This document shows positions 7,058 through 13,940 of a DNA stretch of 13,940 nucleotides, one piece after another. The first letter of the stretch is position 1; each line of letters starts with the position of its first letter. The DNA lies in assembly GCA_964559865.1 (NCBI GenBank), contig CAZLJD010000019.1, forward strand, positions 1 through 13,940. Reading direction: 5' to 3'. This DNA is from JAGHAJ01 sp964559865 [NCBI: uncultured Synergistota bacterium] (lineage in GTDB: Bacteria; Synergistota; JAGHAJ01). The notes under the pieces were generated by a model. It worked only from the letters and a program-made list of their open reading frames with translations, had not been told where the DNA came from and made no database searches. Position numbers and translations under genes: made by a program.

Positions 7058-9097
7058 ATGAAGAGGATAGTTGTTATATTTGGTATAATAGCAGGGTTGG
7101 TTTTCTGTATATACTTTAACTTTAAACCCATGATTGACTCACATCTAAAATGGGCGCCGGGTGACCCCACCGATGAGCGGGCGATGGTTTTTCTGCTTAA
7201 CCACTGGTATGAGGTATTTGCGGGGAGGGAACACTTTTTTAGAGTGAACTACTTTTATCCTGACAGGCTGGCTCTCGGATATGCAGATGCTGTATTTTTA
7301 CTTGGTATAGTTTACTCTCTTTTCAGATGTTTGAAGTTGGATTATTTTACCTCCCTTCAATATATGTATGTCTTCATGGTGGGTTTTGGCTATGTGGGTT
7401 CTGTTTTGTTTTTTAGAAAAGTCCTTGGACTTAGTTTTGTTTTTGGTATACTTGGTGCTATACTTCTTGTTGTCTTGAATGCTCTTCAAAACCAGTACAT
7501 GCATGCACAGTTGATGGGTTTTTACTTTTATCCTATCCTTGCCTATCTGCTTGGCATGTATCTGAAGTCAGCAAAGGTGAGGGCTGTTGAGAAGTCGTGG
7601 ATGTACATCTCTTCTTTTTCCGTGCTTCTGGGTCTGATTTTCTTTACATCTTACTATCCTGCGTGGTTTTTCGTGTTTACTGTGTTAATTTTAGGGTTCG
7701 TTTATGCAACTTTGAAAGTTGCAGAACATACCTTCGGACAGTTTGTGAGAAGTGTATATGTGTTTGTACAGGCAGAGCGTAAGAGATTAATTGTTGCACT
7801 GACAATCTTTATGCTTTCTCTTACACCTTTTTTCGTTACATATCTCCCTGTTGCAATGTCTTCTAAGGGCTTTTCCGTTCAGACGATGTTGCACTACTCA
7901 CCTTCTATCGAAGATGTTATCAATCTTGGACGCAATCGGTTCTGGCCGAGTGTTCTGCATTATTCCTTTGACTCGGGTAATTGTGAGGTAGAAAATGGGT
8001 ATCCTCTTTTTACGCTGTCGTTCTTTCTCCTCTTTTTGCTGCTCTGTTTGAGAGACTTTACTTTGAGGAAGCAGCGTGTAAATGAGGTAATGCTTGCTTT
8101 TGGATTGACGGCGGTTGTTATACTCTTGATAACTGTGAAGTGGTCGAACCAGTTTTCGCTTTGGCTTGCAATCTATCACTTGATCCCGGGAGCTACAGGG
8201 ATTAGAGCAGTTGGTAGATATTTGATAGTTTCGCAGATGCTTGGTGTGGTGTTTGTTTCTCATTTTATAGATAGAATGTGCTTCAAGGATGCTGTTCCCA
8301 CGAGTTTGGGTGCTGTTCGCATTCTTCTGTTTGTTATTCTATTTATTTCTTTGATAGTAGAGCAGACGAATGTGGGATACTTCCGCCTTTACAAAGAAGG
8401 GTACTTGAATTCATTGAGGGGATTTAGTAGAAAGATAAACTGCAGGTGCTTCTTTCTCTCGCCGGTTAGCAACCCTTCTTGCCCTATGTATGCGTACAAT
8501 GTTGATGCAATGATGGTAGCTATGAAAACAGGTGTGCCTACGATGAATGGGTATAGTGCTGTTTATCCTGCAGGATGGGCGTTGTTTAATGTGGCTTCTC
8601 CCTTGTATTTATCTTATGTATATTCTTGGGTTAGGAATAATGGTATTGCAACTGATGTATGTATGCTGAATCTGAGTGAAAAGAAGTTTGTCAGAGTAAA
8701 TGTATTGGAACTTGAGGAGTTGTCTGGGGAAAAGGTGATGCAGTTCTGTAGGCAGTTTGAAAGGGTATGTAGTATCGTTTCAAAGTTTGTGAGTTCTCGT
8801 AGTAGGCAGAAGGAGTTGTTTCCTTCCACTTTGGTGAAGGCTGGGTTGCTGAATGATAGTTTTAGAAGCAAATGTGCAAAAGGCAACTGGGCTGTAAACG
8901 GTTATTGGATTGGCTGGTGGGGAGATAAGGATTATGCTGTGGGTTATTTTCCCGCCACTCGTAGCATTGCAGAAGAACTGAGTAAAGTGTTTAAAGGCAG
9001 AGCGAAGAGGATTTATTTTCCGTATCCTGAAGTATTTAACCCTCGGGGGAAGGAGCGTTGTGGTTTAGGAGAAGTTCTTATTGTCTTTGGTGAGTGA
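7058..9097 (+). CDS. GT-C/YfhO-like polytopic membrane protein
   Basis: A 679-residue membrane protein, 52 bases after the previous gene. Following a membrane segment at 3-20, the first loop has APGDPTDER (33-41); D36, D39 and E40 match the acidic pair expected of GT-C enzymes. FYPDRLALGYADAVFLLGIVY (66-86) follows, resembling the F-Y-P then Y-S-D pattern of this large family of poorly characterised membrane proteins. More membrane segments lie at about 100-140, 150-170, 183-220, 244-262, 318-332, 344-360, 383-402 and 420-435. IPGATGIRAVGRYLIV (376-391) matches the P-G, R-x-P-x-R signature before the last helices of YfhO-like proteins. The extracytoplasmic tail has PTMNGYSAVYPAGW (494-507), a motif echoed in the next gene, and clustered cysteines C462, C464 and C475. 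Unlike its neighbours it has no recognisable beta-sandwich end. The ATG is chosen for its MKRIVVIF start; GAGGG lies rather far upstream (12 bases). Confidence 0.85.
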   Translation: MKRIVVIFGIIAGLVFCIYFNFKPMIDSHLKWAPGDPTDERAMVFLLNHWYEVFAGREHFFRVNYFYPDRLALGYADAVFLLGIVYSLFRCLKLDYFTSLQYMYVFMVGFGYVGSVLFFRKVLGLSFVFGILGAILLVVLNALQNQYMHAQLMGFYFYPILAYLLGMYLKSAKVRAVEKSWMYISSFSVLLGLIFFTSYYPAWFFVFTVLILGFVYATLKVAEHTFGQFVRSVYVFVQAERKRLIVALTIFMLSLTPFFVTYLPVAMSSKGFSVQTMLHYSPSIEDVINLGRNRFWPSVLHYSFDSGNCEVENGYPLFTLSFFLLFLLLCLRDFTLRKQRVNEVMLAFGLTAVVILLITVKWSNQFSLWLAIYHLIPGATGIRAVGRYLIVSQMLGVVFVSHFIDRMCFKDAVPTSLGAVRILLFVILFISLIVEQTNVGYFRLYKEGYLNSLRGFSRKINCRCFFLSPVSNPSCPMYAYNVDAMMVAMKTGVPTMNGYSAVYPAGWALFNVASPLYLSYVYSWVRNNGIATDVCMLNLSEKKFVRVNVLELEELSGEKVMQFCRQFERVCSIVSKFVSSRSRQKELFPSTLVKAGLLNDSFRSKCAKGNWAVNGYWIGWWGDKDYAVGYFPATRSIAEELSKVFKGRAKRIYFPYPEVFNPRGKERCGLGEVLIVFGE

Positions 9098-9108
9098 ACT
9101 GATATAAT
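9081..9108 (+). promoter_or_regulatory. Possible internal promoter before the 853-residue membrane protein
   Basis: TATAAT at 9103-9108 is a perfect -10 box just after the stop of the 679-residue gene. The only partner is TTGTCT at 9081-9086 (four of six consensus bases), 16 bp away and inside the coding end. A transcript from about 9115 would carry a leader of some 125 bases to the ATG at 9241. The match is moderate in an AT-rich spacer. Confidence 0.35.
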
Positions 9109-9240
9109 AATTAGCGAGTGATTGATTTGTATGGGTTGCATAGAGGTGAAGAATAGGATTTTAGAATTATTACAGAGAGAGTGGAGTTGAAGCGGAGCAG
9201 AAGTGGGAAAAGTTGCTTTGTAGCATGAAGAGGTGATCTG

Positions 9241-11802
9241 ATGAAGCTCAAGGTGTGGTTCTTAGTTCTTGTCTTTGTAGTAGTTACAGGATTGTCGATG
9301 TATCCTGTATTTTTTTATTTTGGCAGTGGAATTCCGTTTTCCGTGTATGCGGATGTTCATAGAGTAATAAAAGTTTTTCAAAGCGATTCGCTGCAAGTTT
9401 ACTACATACTCTGGTTACTGAAAGAGGCGGTGGTGGGACATATCCCGTGGTTTACAGATCCTTACAGTTTCAGTGTGGGCAGCGGCATTCATGGTGCCGG
9501 CTATTATGTCTTGCCGTTTTCTGCTATCTCTGTGCCGTTTTCCTTGCTTTTTTCCGTTGCTGCGGGATACAATGTGCTTGTGGTGGTTTCTTTTTTGCTC
9601 TCGGGGTTGTTTTCCTATCTCCTGTTGTATCTCTATACAAAAGATAGATTTGCTGCGCTCACTGGGGCAGTAGTATTCACATTCTTTCCCTATCACAGGG
9701 CAAAGATATTTGGTGGGCAATTGTCTGGATTTTTGCTGTTTTACTTTCCAATGGTTGTTTATTATCTGGAGCTTGCTATCTTCAGAAAGAAGTGGCTTTA
9801 CTCTTTAATCTCCGGTTTGCTCTTATTCACCCTCTACTTTATGGAAGGGCAACTACTTTATTATATAGTTCTTTTATTGGGGCTGTATTTACCTATTAGG
9901 ATACTTATTTCTCTTGCTCTTGATAAGGACATAAAACTTATACTGCGTGCTTTCTTGCCATTTATACTGGTTTTAGGCGGGATCGTTCTTTATGTGCACA
10001 TGTCCAGTAAGACTGCTTTTACCGGGACGAGGATACACGGAGGCAGGAGCTTTAGAGAAATACTGTTGTACTCCCCCCACTGGCAGGACTTGTTTGTGAG
10101 GGTTCAAAGGTTTTACGAGAGGTATATTTACATAGGGGCTGTGGTGCTACCTTTGTCCTTTCTGTCCCTTGCTGTCTGGTGGAAGAAGAAAAGAGATCTG
10201 TTCCTTGTTTTGATGTTCCTCTTTATAGGAGTGGTATTTACAATCCTTTCGCTTGGTCCAACCATTAGTTGGTTTCCGTTGTATAAGGCTTTTTATAAGT
10301 TTGTTCCGTATTTTAAGATGTCAAGATCTCCCGGGAAGCTAATATTTGATGCGTTTTTTGCAATATCTGTACTTGTTGCTTTTGGCTTTAGAGAGGTCAA
10401 GGGTTTTATTAGTGAGTTGTCTGGTAGCAAGAAGTTGCCGTTGTTGGTTGGGATTGTTCTTTTTGTGCTAGTGTTAATTGACTACTTTCCGCTTTATCCT
10501 GTTGCTATTACTTACCTACCGGGTCCCAATGGAATACATAAAATCATTAGGAATACCATAGGGAATGACAGGATGCTTGAGATTTCTTTTTGGCCCGGTG
10601 ACAGTAGTATTTCCTCTGTGTATCTGTACGATGTGACGCTCACCCATGCGAAGATGATAAATGGATACTGCCCCGTAGTGTCAAATTACTACTTTTATGA
10701 TGTGTTTAAACCGCTTGAGTGCCTCAACATAGGAAGGCTAAAGAAACGACAATACGACCTGTTGAAAAAACTTGATGTAAAATATCTCGTTGTTCATGCA
10801 GATGCATTTCCCATGAGAGTTAGCCCTTATCCAGTTTCGTTTACCGTAAGAAGGTTTAAGAACTCTCCATACCTGAGATTTGTTGGTTACGACGATAACA
10901 TGTGGCTATTTGAGGTCCTTGCGAAGCCGGTTAACCGAGTAAGAAGACCTGTTACCAGCATAATAGGAAAGTGCTACGAAGCGGAGTACTCTCCGAGGAG
11001 GGTCGGTGAGGTTGTAGAGGATAAGATGGCTTCCTGTGACAAAGCGGTCTACGGAAGCAAAGCCCGAACATCTCCAGGGCATATAGTCTTTGGTCCGTAT
11101 GTTTCTATGCCAGTTGGCAGATACGATGTTTCCTTCAGATTAAAGGTAGGAGACAATACTGTAAGTGATACAGTGGCGATTATAGACATAGTCACTAATA
11201 AGGGGGAGACTCTCCTGTACGAGCGGAGATTGAAGGGTACCGACTTCAAGGAAAGTCGTGTGTATCAGACTTTCTCTACCGTACTTAAGCTCCTTGAACC
11301 CAGAAACCTTGAATTTAGAGTGTTTTTCACAAAGAAAGCAGATTTATGGGTTGATTATAGATACATAATACCTGCCTCTGTGAAAGACCCTTTGCTTGGA
11401 GACATAGAGGCAGAAAGGCTCTTTCACAGAGCGGGTGTGTTGGTTTATGATGAACATGCCTCCAATGGGAGAGCTATATACCTTATAGATAGGTGGGACC
11501 ACGATATATATCCAACTTATGGCCCGTTCAGATTGTATCCTAAGGGTGAGTATATTGCGGTCTTTAGGTTAAAAGTTAAGGAGAGGGTTGAGAAGAAAGT
11601 CTGTGCGATTGAAGTTTTCGACGGTAGTGAGAAGCTTAGAAAAGTTCTTCGTGGAATAGATTTTCAGAGGGCGGATAAGTATGAGGAGTTTTCCCTTCCG
11701 TTTTCTCTGGAAAGGGGTAAAATATTACAGTTCAGGATATACTTTTACGGGAATACTAACCTGTGGTTTGACAGGATAAGAGTGGTTAGGGAGTCCAGTT
11801 AA
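9241..11802 (+). CDS. YfhO/GT-C-like membrane protein with two tandem extracytoplasmic beta-sandwich domains
   Basis: An 853-residue protein. The start is secure: GAGGTGATC at 9230-9238 is an extended Shine-Dalgarno with its core seven bases before the ATG. The membrane part (about 5-420) starts with MKLKVWFLVL and has a first loop SDSLQVYYILWLLKEA (48-63) followed by DPYSFSVGSG. A D-S-L-Q motif followed by a helix and D-P is the pattern I know from YfhO-type GT-C proteins, with D49 as candidate acidic residue. FVPYFKMSRSPGKLIFD (354-370) corresponds to the P-G, R-x-P-x-R signature. An extracytoplasmic region follows, with MINGYCPV (472-479) echoing NGYS of the previous protein. Two similar domains close it: about 577-708 and 720-850. 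Each starts with an E-A-E strand, then F/YGPY or GPF, GxY...FRLKV, DF, EFRV/QFRIYF and LW-D. Such modules often bind sugars, so glycan holding is a reasonable inference. No enzyme activity is proven. Confidence 0.88.
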   Translation: MKLKVWFLVLVFVVVTGLSMYPVFFYFGSGIPFSVYADVHRVIKVFQSDSLQVYYILWLLKEAVVGHIPWFTDPYSFSVGSGIHGAGYYVLPFSAISVPFSLLFSVAAGYNVLVVVSFLLSGLFSYLLLYLYTKDRFAALTGAVVFTFFPYHRAKIFGGQLSGFLLFYFPMVVYYLELAIFRKKWLYSLISGLLLFTLYFMEGQLLYYIVLLLGLYLPIRILISLALDKDIKLILRAFLPFILVLGGIVLYVHMSSKTAFTGTRIHGGRSFREILLYSPHWQDLFVRVQRFYERYIYIGAVVLPLSFLSLAVWWKKKRDLFLVLMFLFIGVVFTILSLGPTISWFPLYKAFYKFVPYFKMSRSPGKLIFDAFFAISVLVAFGFREVKGFISELSGSKKLPLLVGIVLFVLVLIDYFPLYPVAITYLPGPNGIHKIIRNTIGNDRMLEISFWPGDSSISSVYLYDVTLTHAKMINGYCPVVSNYYFYDVFKPLECLNIGRLKKRQYDLLKKLDVKYLVVHADAFPMRVSPYPVSFTVRRFKNSPYLRFVGYDDNMWLFEVLAKPVNRVRRPVTSIIGKCYEAEYSPRRVGEVVEDKMASCDKAVYGSKARTSPGHIVFGPYVSMPVGRYDVSFRLKVGDNTVSDTVAIIDIVTNKGETLLYERRLKGTDFKESRVYQTFSTVLKLLEPRNLEFRVFFTKKADLWVDYRYIIPASVKDPLLGDIEAERLFHRAGVLVYDEHASNGRAIYLIDRWDHDIYPTYGPFRLYPKGEYIAVFRLKVKERVEKKVCAIEVFDGSEKLRKVLRGIDFQRADKYEEFSLPFSLERGKILQFRIYFYGNTNLWFDRIRVVRESS

Positions 11803-11818
11803 CTTCCTGTGGAAAGTT
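11801..11818 (+). other. Short hairpin at the stop codon of the 853-residue gene
   Basis: AACTTCC at 11801-11807 pairs with GGAAAGTT at 11811-11818 apart from one bulged A, around a TGT loop. It overlaps the TAA stop and lies just before the extended -10 box at 11828. The only T run after it is two bases, so I do not call it a terminator. It may protect a 3' end or be chance. Confidence 0.25.
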
Positions 11819-11827
11819 TGAGCCCTC

Positions 11828-11836
11828 TGGTATAAT
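11828..11836 (+). promoter_or_regulatory. Extended -10 promoter before the ABC exporter genes
   Basis: TGGTATAAT at 11828-11836 is a TGn motif joined to a perfect TATAAT. Extended -10 promoters work without a good -35 box, and none is seen here. A start near 11843 would give a leader of about 28 bases containing the GGGAGGGG ribosome-binding site before the ATG at 11871, a convincing geometry. It could allow the exporter pair to be expressed apart from the upstream genes. Confidence 0.55.
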
Positions 11837-11870
11837 CTTGTGTGTGATGTGAAAATGTGGGAGGGGTCGT

Positions 11871-12656
11871 ATGTTTTCCGTTATATGGAGAAATAAAGAA
11901 CTCGTGTTAAATCTTGTTTCAAGGGACTTGAGAAACAGATATGCAGGCTCTATGATGGGGGTATTGTGGAATGTAATAAACCCTCTTGCCATGATAGTGA
12001 TATATACTGTTATATTTTCACAAATTATGAGGGCAAAGCTCCCTGGTGTTAACGATATGTATGGGTACAGCATATACCTTTGTTCTGGAATATTCTCGTG
12101 GATGGCATTTCAGGAGGCGGTCATAAGGGGAACGAATGTATTCGTAGAAAACGCTAACATTATAAAGAAGATATCGTTTCCAAGAGAGGTTTTGCTTGCA
12201 TTTACCAACATCTCGAGTGTAGTAGTATTTGGAATATCTTTCGTTCTGTTCATGTTGTTTGTTCTCATAGTGGGGCATCCCATCACTATTACCTACCTTT
12301 TTATAATCCCTCTTTTACTGTTACAACAGCTTTTTGCCTTTGCCCTGGTGATGGGTACATCTGTTGTGAATGTGTACATAAAAGATGTCTCTCAGGTGGT
12401 AAATGTAGTTTTTCAATTCTGGTTTTGGATGACGCCTATAGTGTATCCTGTAACGATTATTCCGCACAAACTTGGAGTGGTGCTGAGGTTAAACCCCATG
12501 TTTTACATGATAGAGATGTTTCACAATGTGGTTTTTAGAGGCAAAGCACCCCAGTTGTCCTACTTGCTGATATTCTCCGGCGTTACGGTGGTTTTTCTAT
12601 TTATAGGTGCACTTGTATTTAGGAGGCTTGGGAGGGACATTGCTGATGAGCTATGA
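11871..12656 (+). CDS. wzm: Polysaccharide ABC transporter permease (Wzm/TagG/RfbD family)
   Basis: The membrane half of an ABC-2 exporter that moves a lipid-linked polysaccharide across the inner membrane. At 261 residues it has the normal family length. The N-terminal amphipathic segment LVSRDLRNRYAGSMMG (15-30), running into VLWNVINPL (31-39), is the family hallmark (R-D-L, R-Y, S-x-x-G, L-W, N-P-L). Membrane segments follow at about 38-52, 66-84, 108-134, 140-167, 178-197 and 230-249. IKKISFPREVL (98-108) is the conserved cytoplasmic loop with F-P that contacts the ATPase, and LNPMFYMIEMFHNVVF (207-222) is another family signature. A strong Shine-Dalgarno (GGGAGGGG) precedes the ATG. The gene ends 12 bases before the ATPase gene, whose ribosome-binding site overlaps this stop, so the two products should be made together. 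Confidence 0.95.
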   Translation: MFSVIWRNKELVLNLVSRDLRNRYAGSMMGVLWNVINPLAMIVIYTVIFSQIMRAKLPGVNDMYGYSIYLCSGIFSWMAFQEAVIRGTNVFVENANIIKKISFPREVLLAFTNISSVVVFGISFVLFMLFVLIVGHPITITYLFIIPLLLLQQLFAFALVMGTSVVNVYIKDVSQVVNVVFQFWFWMTPIVYPVTIIPHKLGVVLRLNPMFYMIEMFHNVVFRGKAPQLSYLLIFSGVTVVFLFIGALVFRRLGRDIADEL

Positions 12657-12662
12657 GGTGAT
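12655..12662 (+). promoter_or_regulatory. Ribosome-binding site of wzt overlapping the wzm stop codon
   Basis: GAGGTGAT at 12655-12662 starts inside the TGA stop (12654-12656) of the permease and lies ten bases, core to start, before the ATG at 12669. The overlap suggests translational coupling of the two exporter subunits. Confidence 0.65.
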
Positions 12663-12668
12663 TGTTGC

Positions 12669-13940
12669 ATGACAGATGTAGCCGTAAAGTTGTCGAATGT
12701 GTCGAAGATGTACCGGATTTACAGGTCGTCGCTCGATAGGTTGAAGGACTGGCTCTCATTTGGCAGGAAGAAGAGATATAAAGAGTTCTGGGCTTTAAAG
12801 GACATAAACCTTGAAGTGAAAAAGGGTAGAATGCTTGGAATAGTTGGACAGAATGGTGCTGGTAAGTCCACCTTGTTGAGCATAATCAGTGGGATAACGG
12901 CTCCTACAAGTGGGGATGTGGAAGTGAGCGGTAGGGTGTCTGCTCTTCTTGAACTTGGTATAGGCTTTCACCCTGAGCTTACCGGCAGGAAGAATGTCTT
13001 GCTGAATGGAAGGATGCTTGGTCTTACCAAGGAGGAGCTTGAGGAAAGGTTGCCAGAGATAATAGCTTTCTCAGAGCTGGGTGAGTTTATAGACAGGCCA
13101 TTGAGGACATATTCGTCTGGTATGTATGTTAGGCTTGGTTTTTCTATGGCGATAAATATAGACCCAGAGGTACTCATCATTGACGAAGTTCTTGCTGTGG
13201 GGGATGCGTACTTTCAGCAGAAGTGTGTTCGGAAGATAAGAGAGTTGAAAGATAAAGGTATTACGATACTCTTTGTGTCTCACGATGCAGCTGCAGTGAG
13301 GATGCTGTGTGACGAAGCTGTGTTGGTGGACGAGGGGAGGATTATAGATCGTGGTACACCGATGGATGTGCTCGATCACTACAATGGGCTGATTGCAAAG
13401 AAGGCAATAAGAAATGAGCACTTCATTATAGAGAAGAGACCGTTAGGTAAGGTGAGTTCTTACCGTTCAGGGAATTTCTACGCAGTTGTGAGGAATGTTA
13501 AACTGGTGAATGATAGTGGAGAAGAGCTCCACAATGTTACTACTGGGCAGAAGGTGAAGCTGATTGCAAATATCGTGTTCTGGCAAGATGTAAAGGATCC
13601 AACCGTTGGCTTTAGCATAAGAGATAGATTTGGAAACAATGTTTTTGGGACAAACAGCTATCACCTGAAAAACTTCTTTGGTACAGTTAGGAGAGGAGAA
13701 GAGATTACCGTTGAGTATGAGTTTGCGATGAACATAGGTGTGGGACTCTACACCATAAGTGTTACTGTTCACCTCTTAGATGTGCATCTGTTTGGAACAT
13801 TCTTTTGGGGAGATAACCTGCTTTCTTTTAGTGTACTTCCTGACCCAAACTACTCATTTGTGGGAGTGGCAAGAGTGGATGCAGGTTTGAGTTCTTCAAG
13901 GAGGATGTTGAGTTCTGAGGAGTTTATGTCTGATTTGAGG
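12669..13940 (+). CDS. wzt: Polysaccharide ABC transporter ATP-binding protein with C-terminal glycan-recognition domain (Wzt, 3' partial)
   Basis: The ATPase partner of the permease. The frame stays open to the last base of the window (424 codons), so the end is missing; Wzt proteins are usually somewhat over 400 residues, so little should be lost. Nucleotide-binding domain: Walker A GQNGAGKST (60-68), LLELGIGFHPELTGRKNV (93-110) as the Wzt/TagH version of the Q-loop region, ABC signature YSSGM (148-152), Walker B EVLIIDEV (167-174) with D172 and E173, D-loop AVGDA (176-180), and switch histidine H205. The second domain (about 265-390) fits the Wzt C-terminal beta-sandwich: FYAVVRNVKLVNDSGEE, then GFSIRDRFGNNVFGTN and YTISVTVHL. 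In known Wzt proteins this domain recognises the finished or capped glycan, so export here is probably tied to chain structure. Confidence 0.95.
   Translation, partial: MTDVAVKLSNVSKMYRIYRSSLDRLKDWLSFGRKKRYKEFWALKDINLEVKKGRMLGIVGQNGAGKSTLLSIISGITAPTSGDVEVSGRVSALLELGIGFHPELTGRKNVLLNGRMLGLTKEELEERLPEIIAFSELGEFIDRPLRTYSSGMYVRLGFSMAINIDPEVLIIDEVLAVGDAYFQQKCVRKIRELKDKGITILFVSHDAAAVRMLCDEAVLVDEGRIIDRGTPMDVLDHYNGLIAKKAIRNEHFIIEKRPLGKVSSYRSGNFYAVVRNVKLVNDSGEELHNVTTGQKVKLIANIVFWQDVKDPTVGFSIRDRFGNNVFGTNSYHLKNFFGTVRRGEEITVEYEFAMNIGVGLYTISVTVHLLDVHLFGTFFWGDNLLSFSVLPDPNYSFVGVARVDAGLSSSRRMLSSEEFMSDLR

Noticed and set aside
7898-8263. 121-codon frame on the minus strand
   Set aside because: It lies fully inside the 679-residue membrane protein gene. 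Its Lys/Arg/Gln-rich translation is what the reverse complement of hydrophobic codons gives.
1-13940. CRISPR array, tRNA, rRNA, riboswitch or second insertion sequence
   Set aside because: No regularly spaced repeats, no cloverleaf with a tRNA-like T arm, no rRNA-like stretch, no recognised riboswitch core and no second transposase were seen by eye.

Overview
The window is the left part of a bacterial surface-polysaccharide locus, preceded by the right end of an IS200/IS605-type (IS1341-like) transposon. All convincing genes are on the + strand. Arginine is mostly AGG/AGA, isoleucine ATA is common, several starts are GTG, and the base composition is moderately AT-rich. This resembles a thermophilic bacterium, but I cannot name a phylum. 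A Wzm/Wzt ABC exporter fits a cell that builds an O-antigen, S-layer glycan or similar polymer on a lipid carrier and exports it.

Layout. 1-1115: TnpB (5' end outside the window), whose 3' end carries a chain of four stem-loops ending in a perfect hairpin at 1140-1159, the expected form of an omega RNA and transposon right end. 1166-1911: about 750 bp without a credible gene, containing a perfect-consensus promoter (TTGACA, 18 bp, TATAAT) at 1715-1744 that fires into the cluster. 1948-3117: a cytosolic GT4 glycosyltransferase. 3326-3940: a GNAT acyltransferase. 4057-7005, 7058-9097 and 9241-11802: three large polytopic membrane proteins of GT-C/YfhO-like architecture with extracytoplasmic C-terminal regions. 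11871-12656: Wzm permease. 12669-13940: Wzt ATPase with a C-terminal glycan-recognition domain, cut by the window end.

How they may work together (inference). The GT4 enzyme adds a sugar to a lipid-linked glycan on the cytoplasmic side, and the GNAT protein may acylate a sugar precursor. Wzm/Wzt exports the finished chain, with the Wzt C-terminal domain gating export. The three GT-C-like proteins are candidates for sugar transfer from polyprenyl-phosphate donors outside the membrane. Two of them carry related beta-sandwich modules that could hold the glycan; the 853-residue protein has two in tandem.

The best candidate for something little described is this three-protein membrane set with its shared beta-sandwich module next to an ABC exporter. 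Other points of interest are a TnpB without the usual RuvC-II glutamate, strikingly C-poor and G-rich intergenic spacers, and a possible ATA start for the glycosyltransferase.
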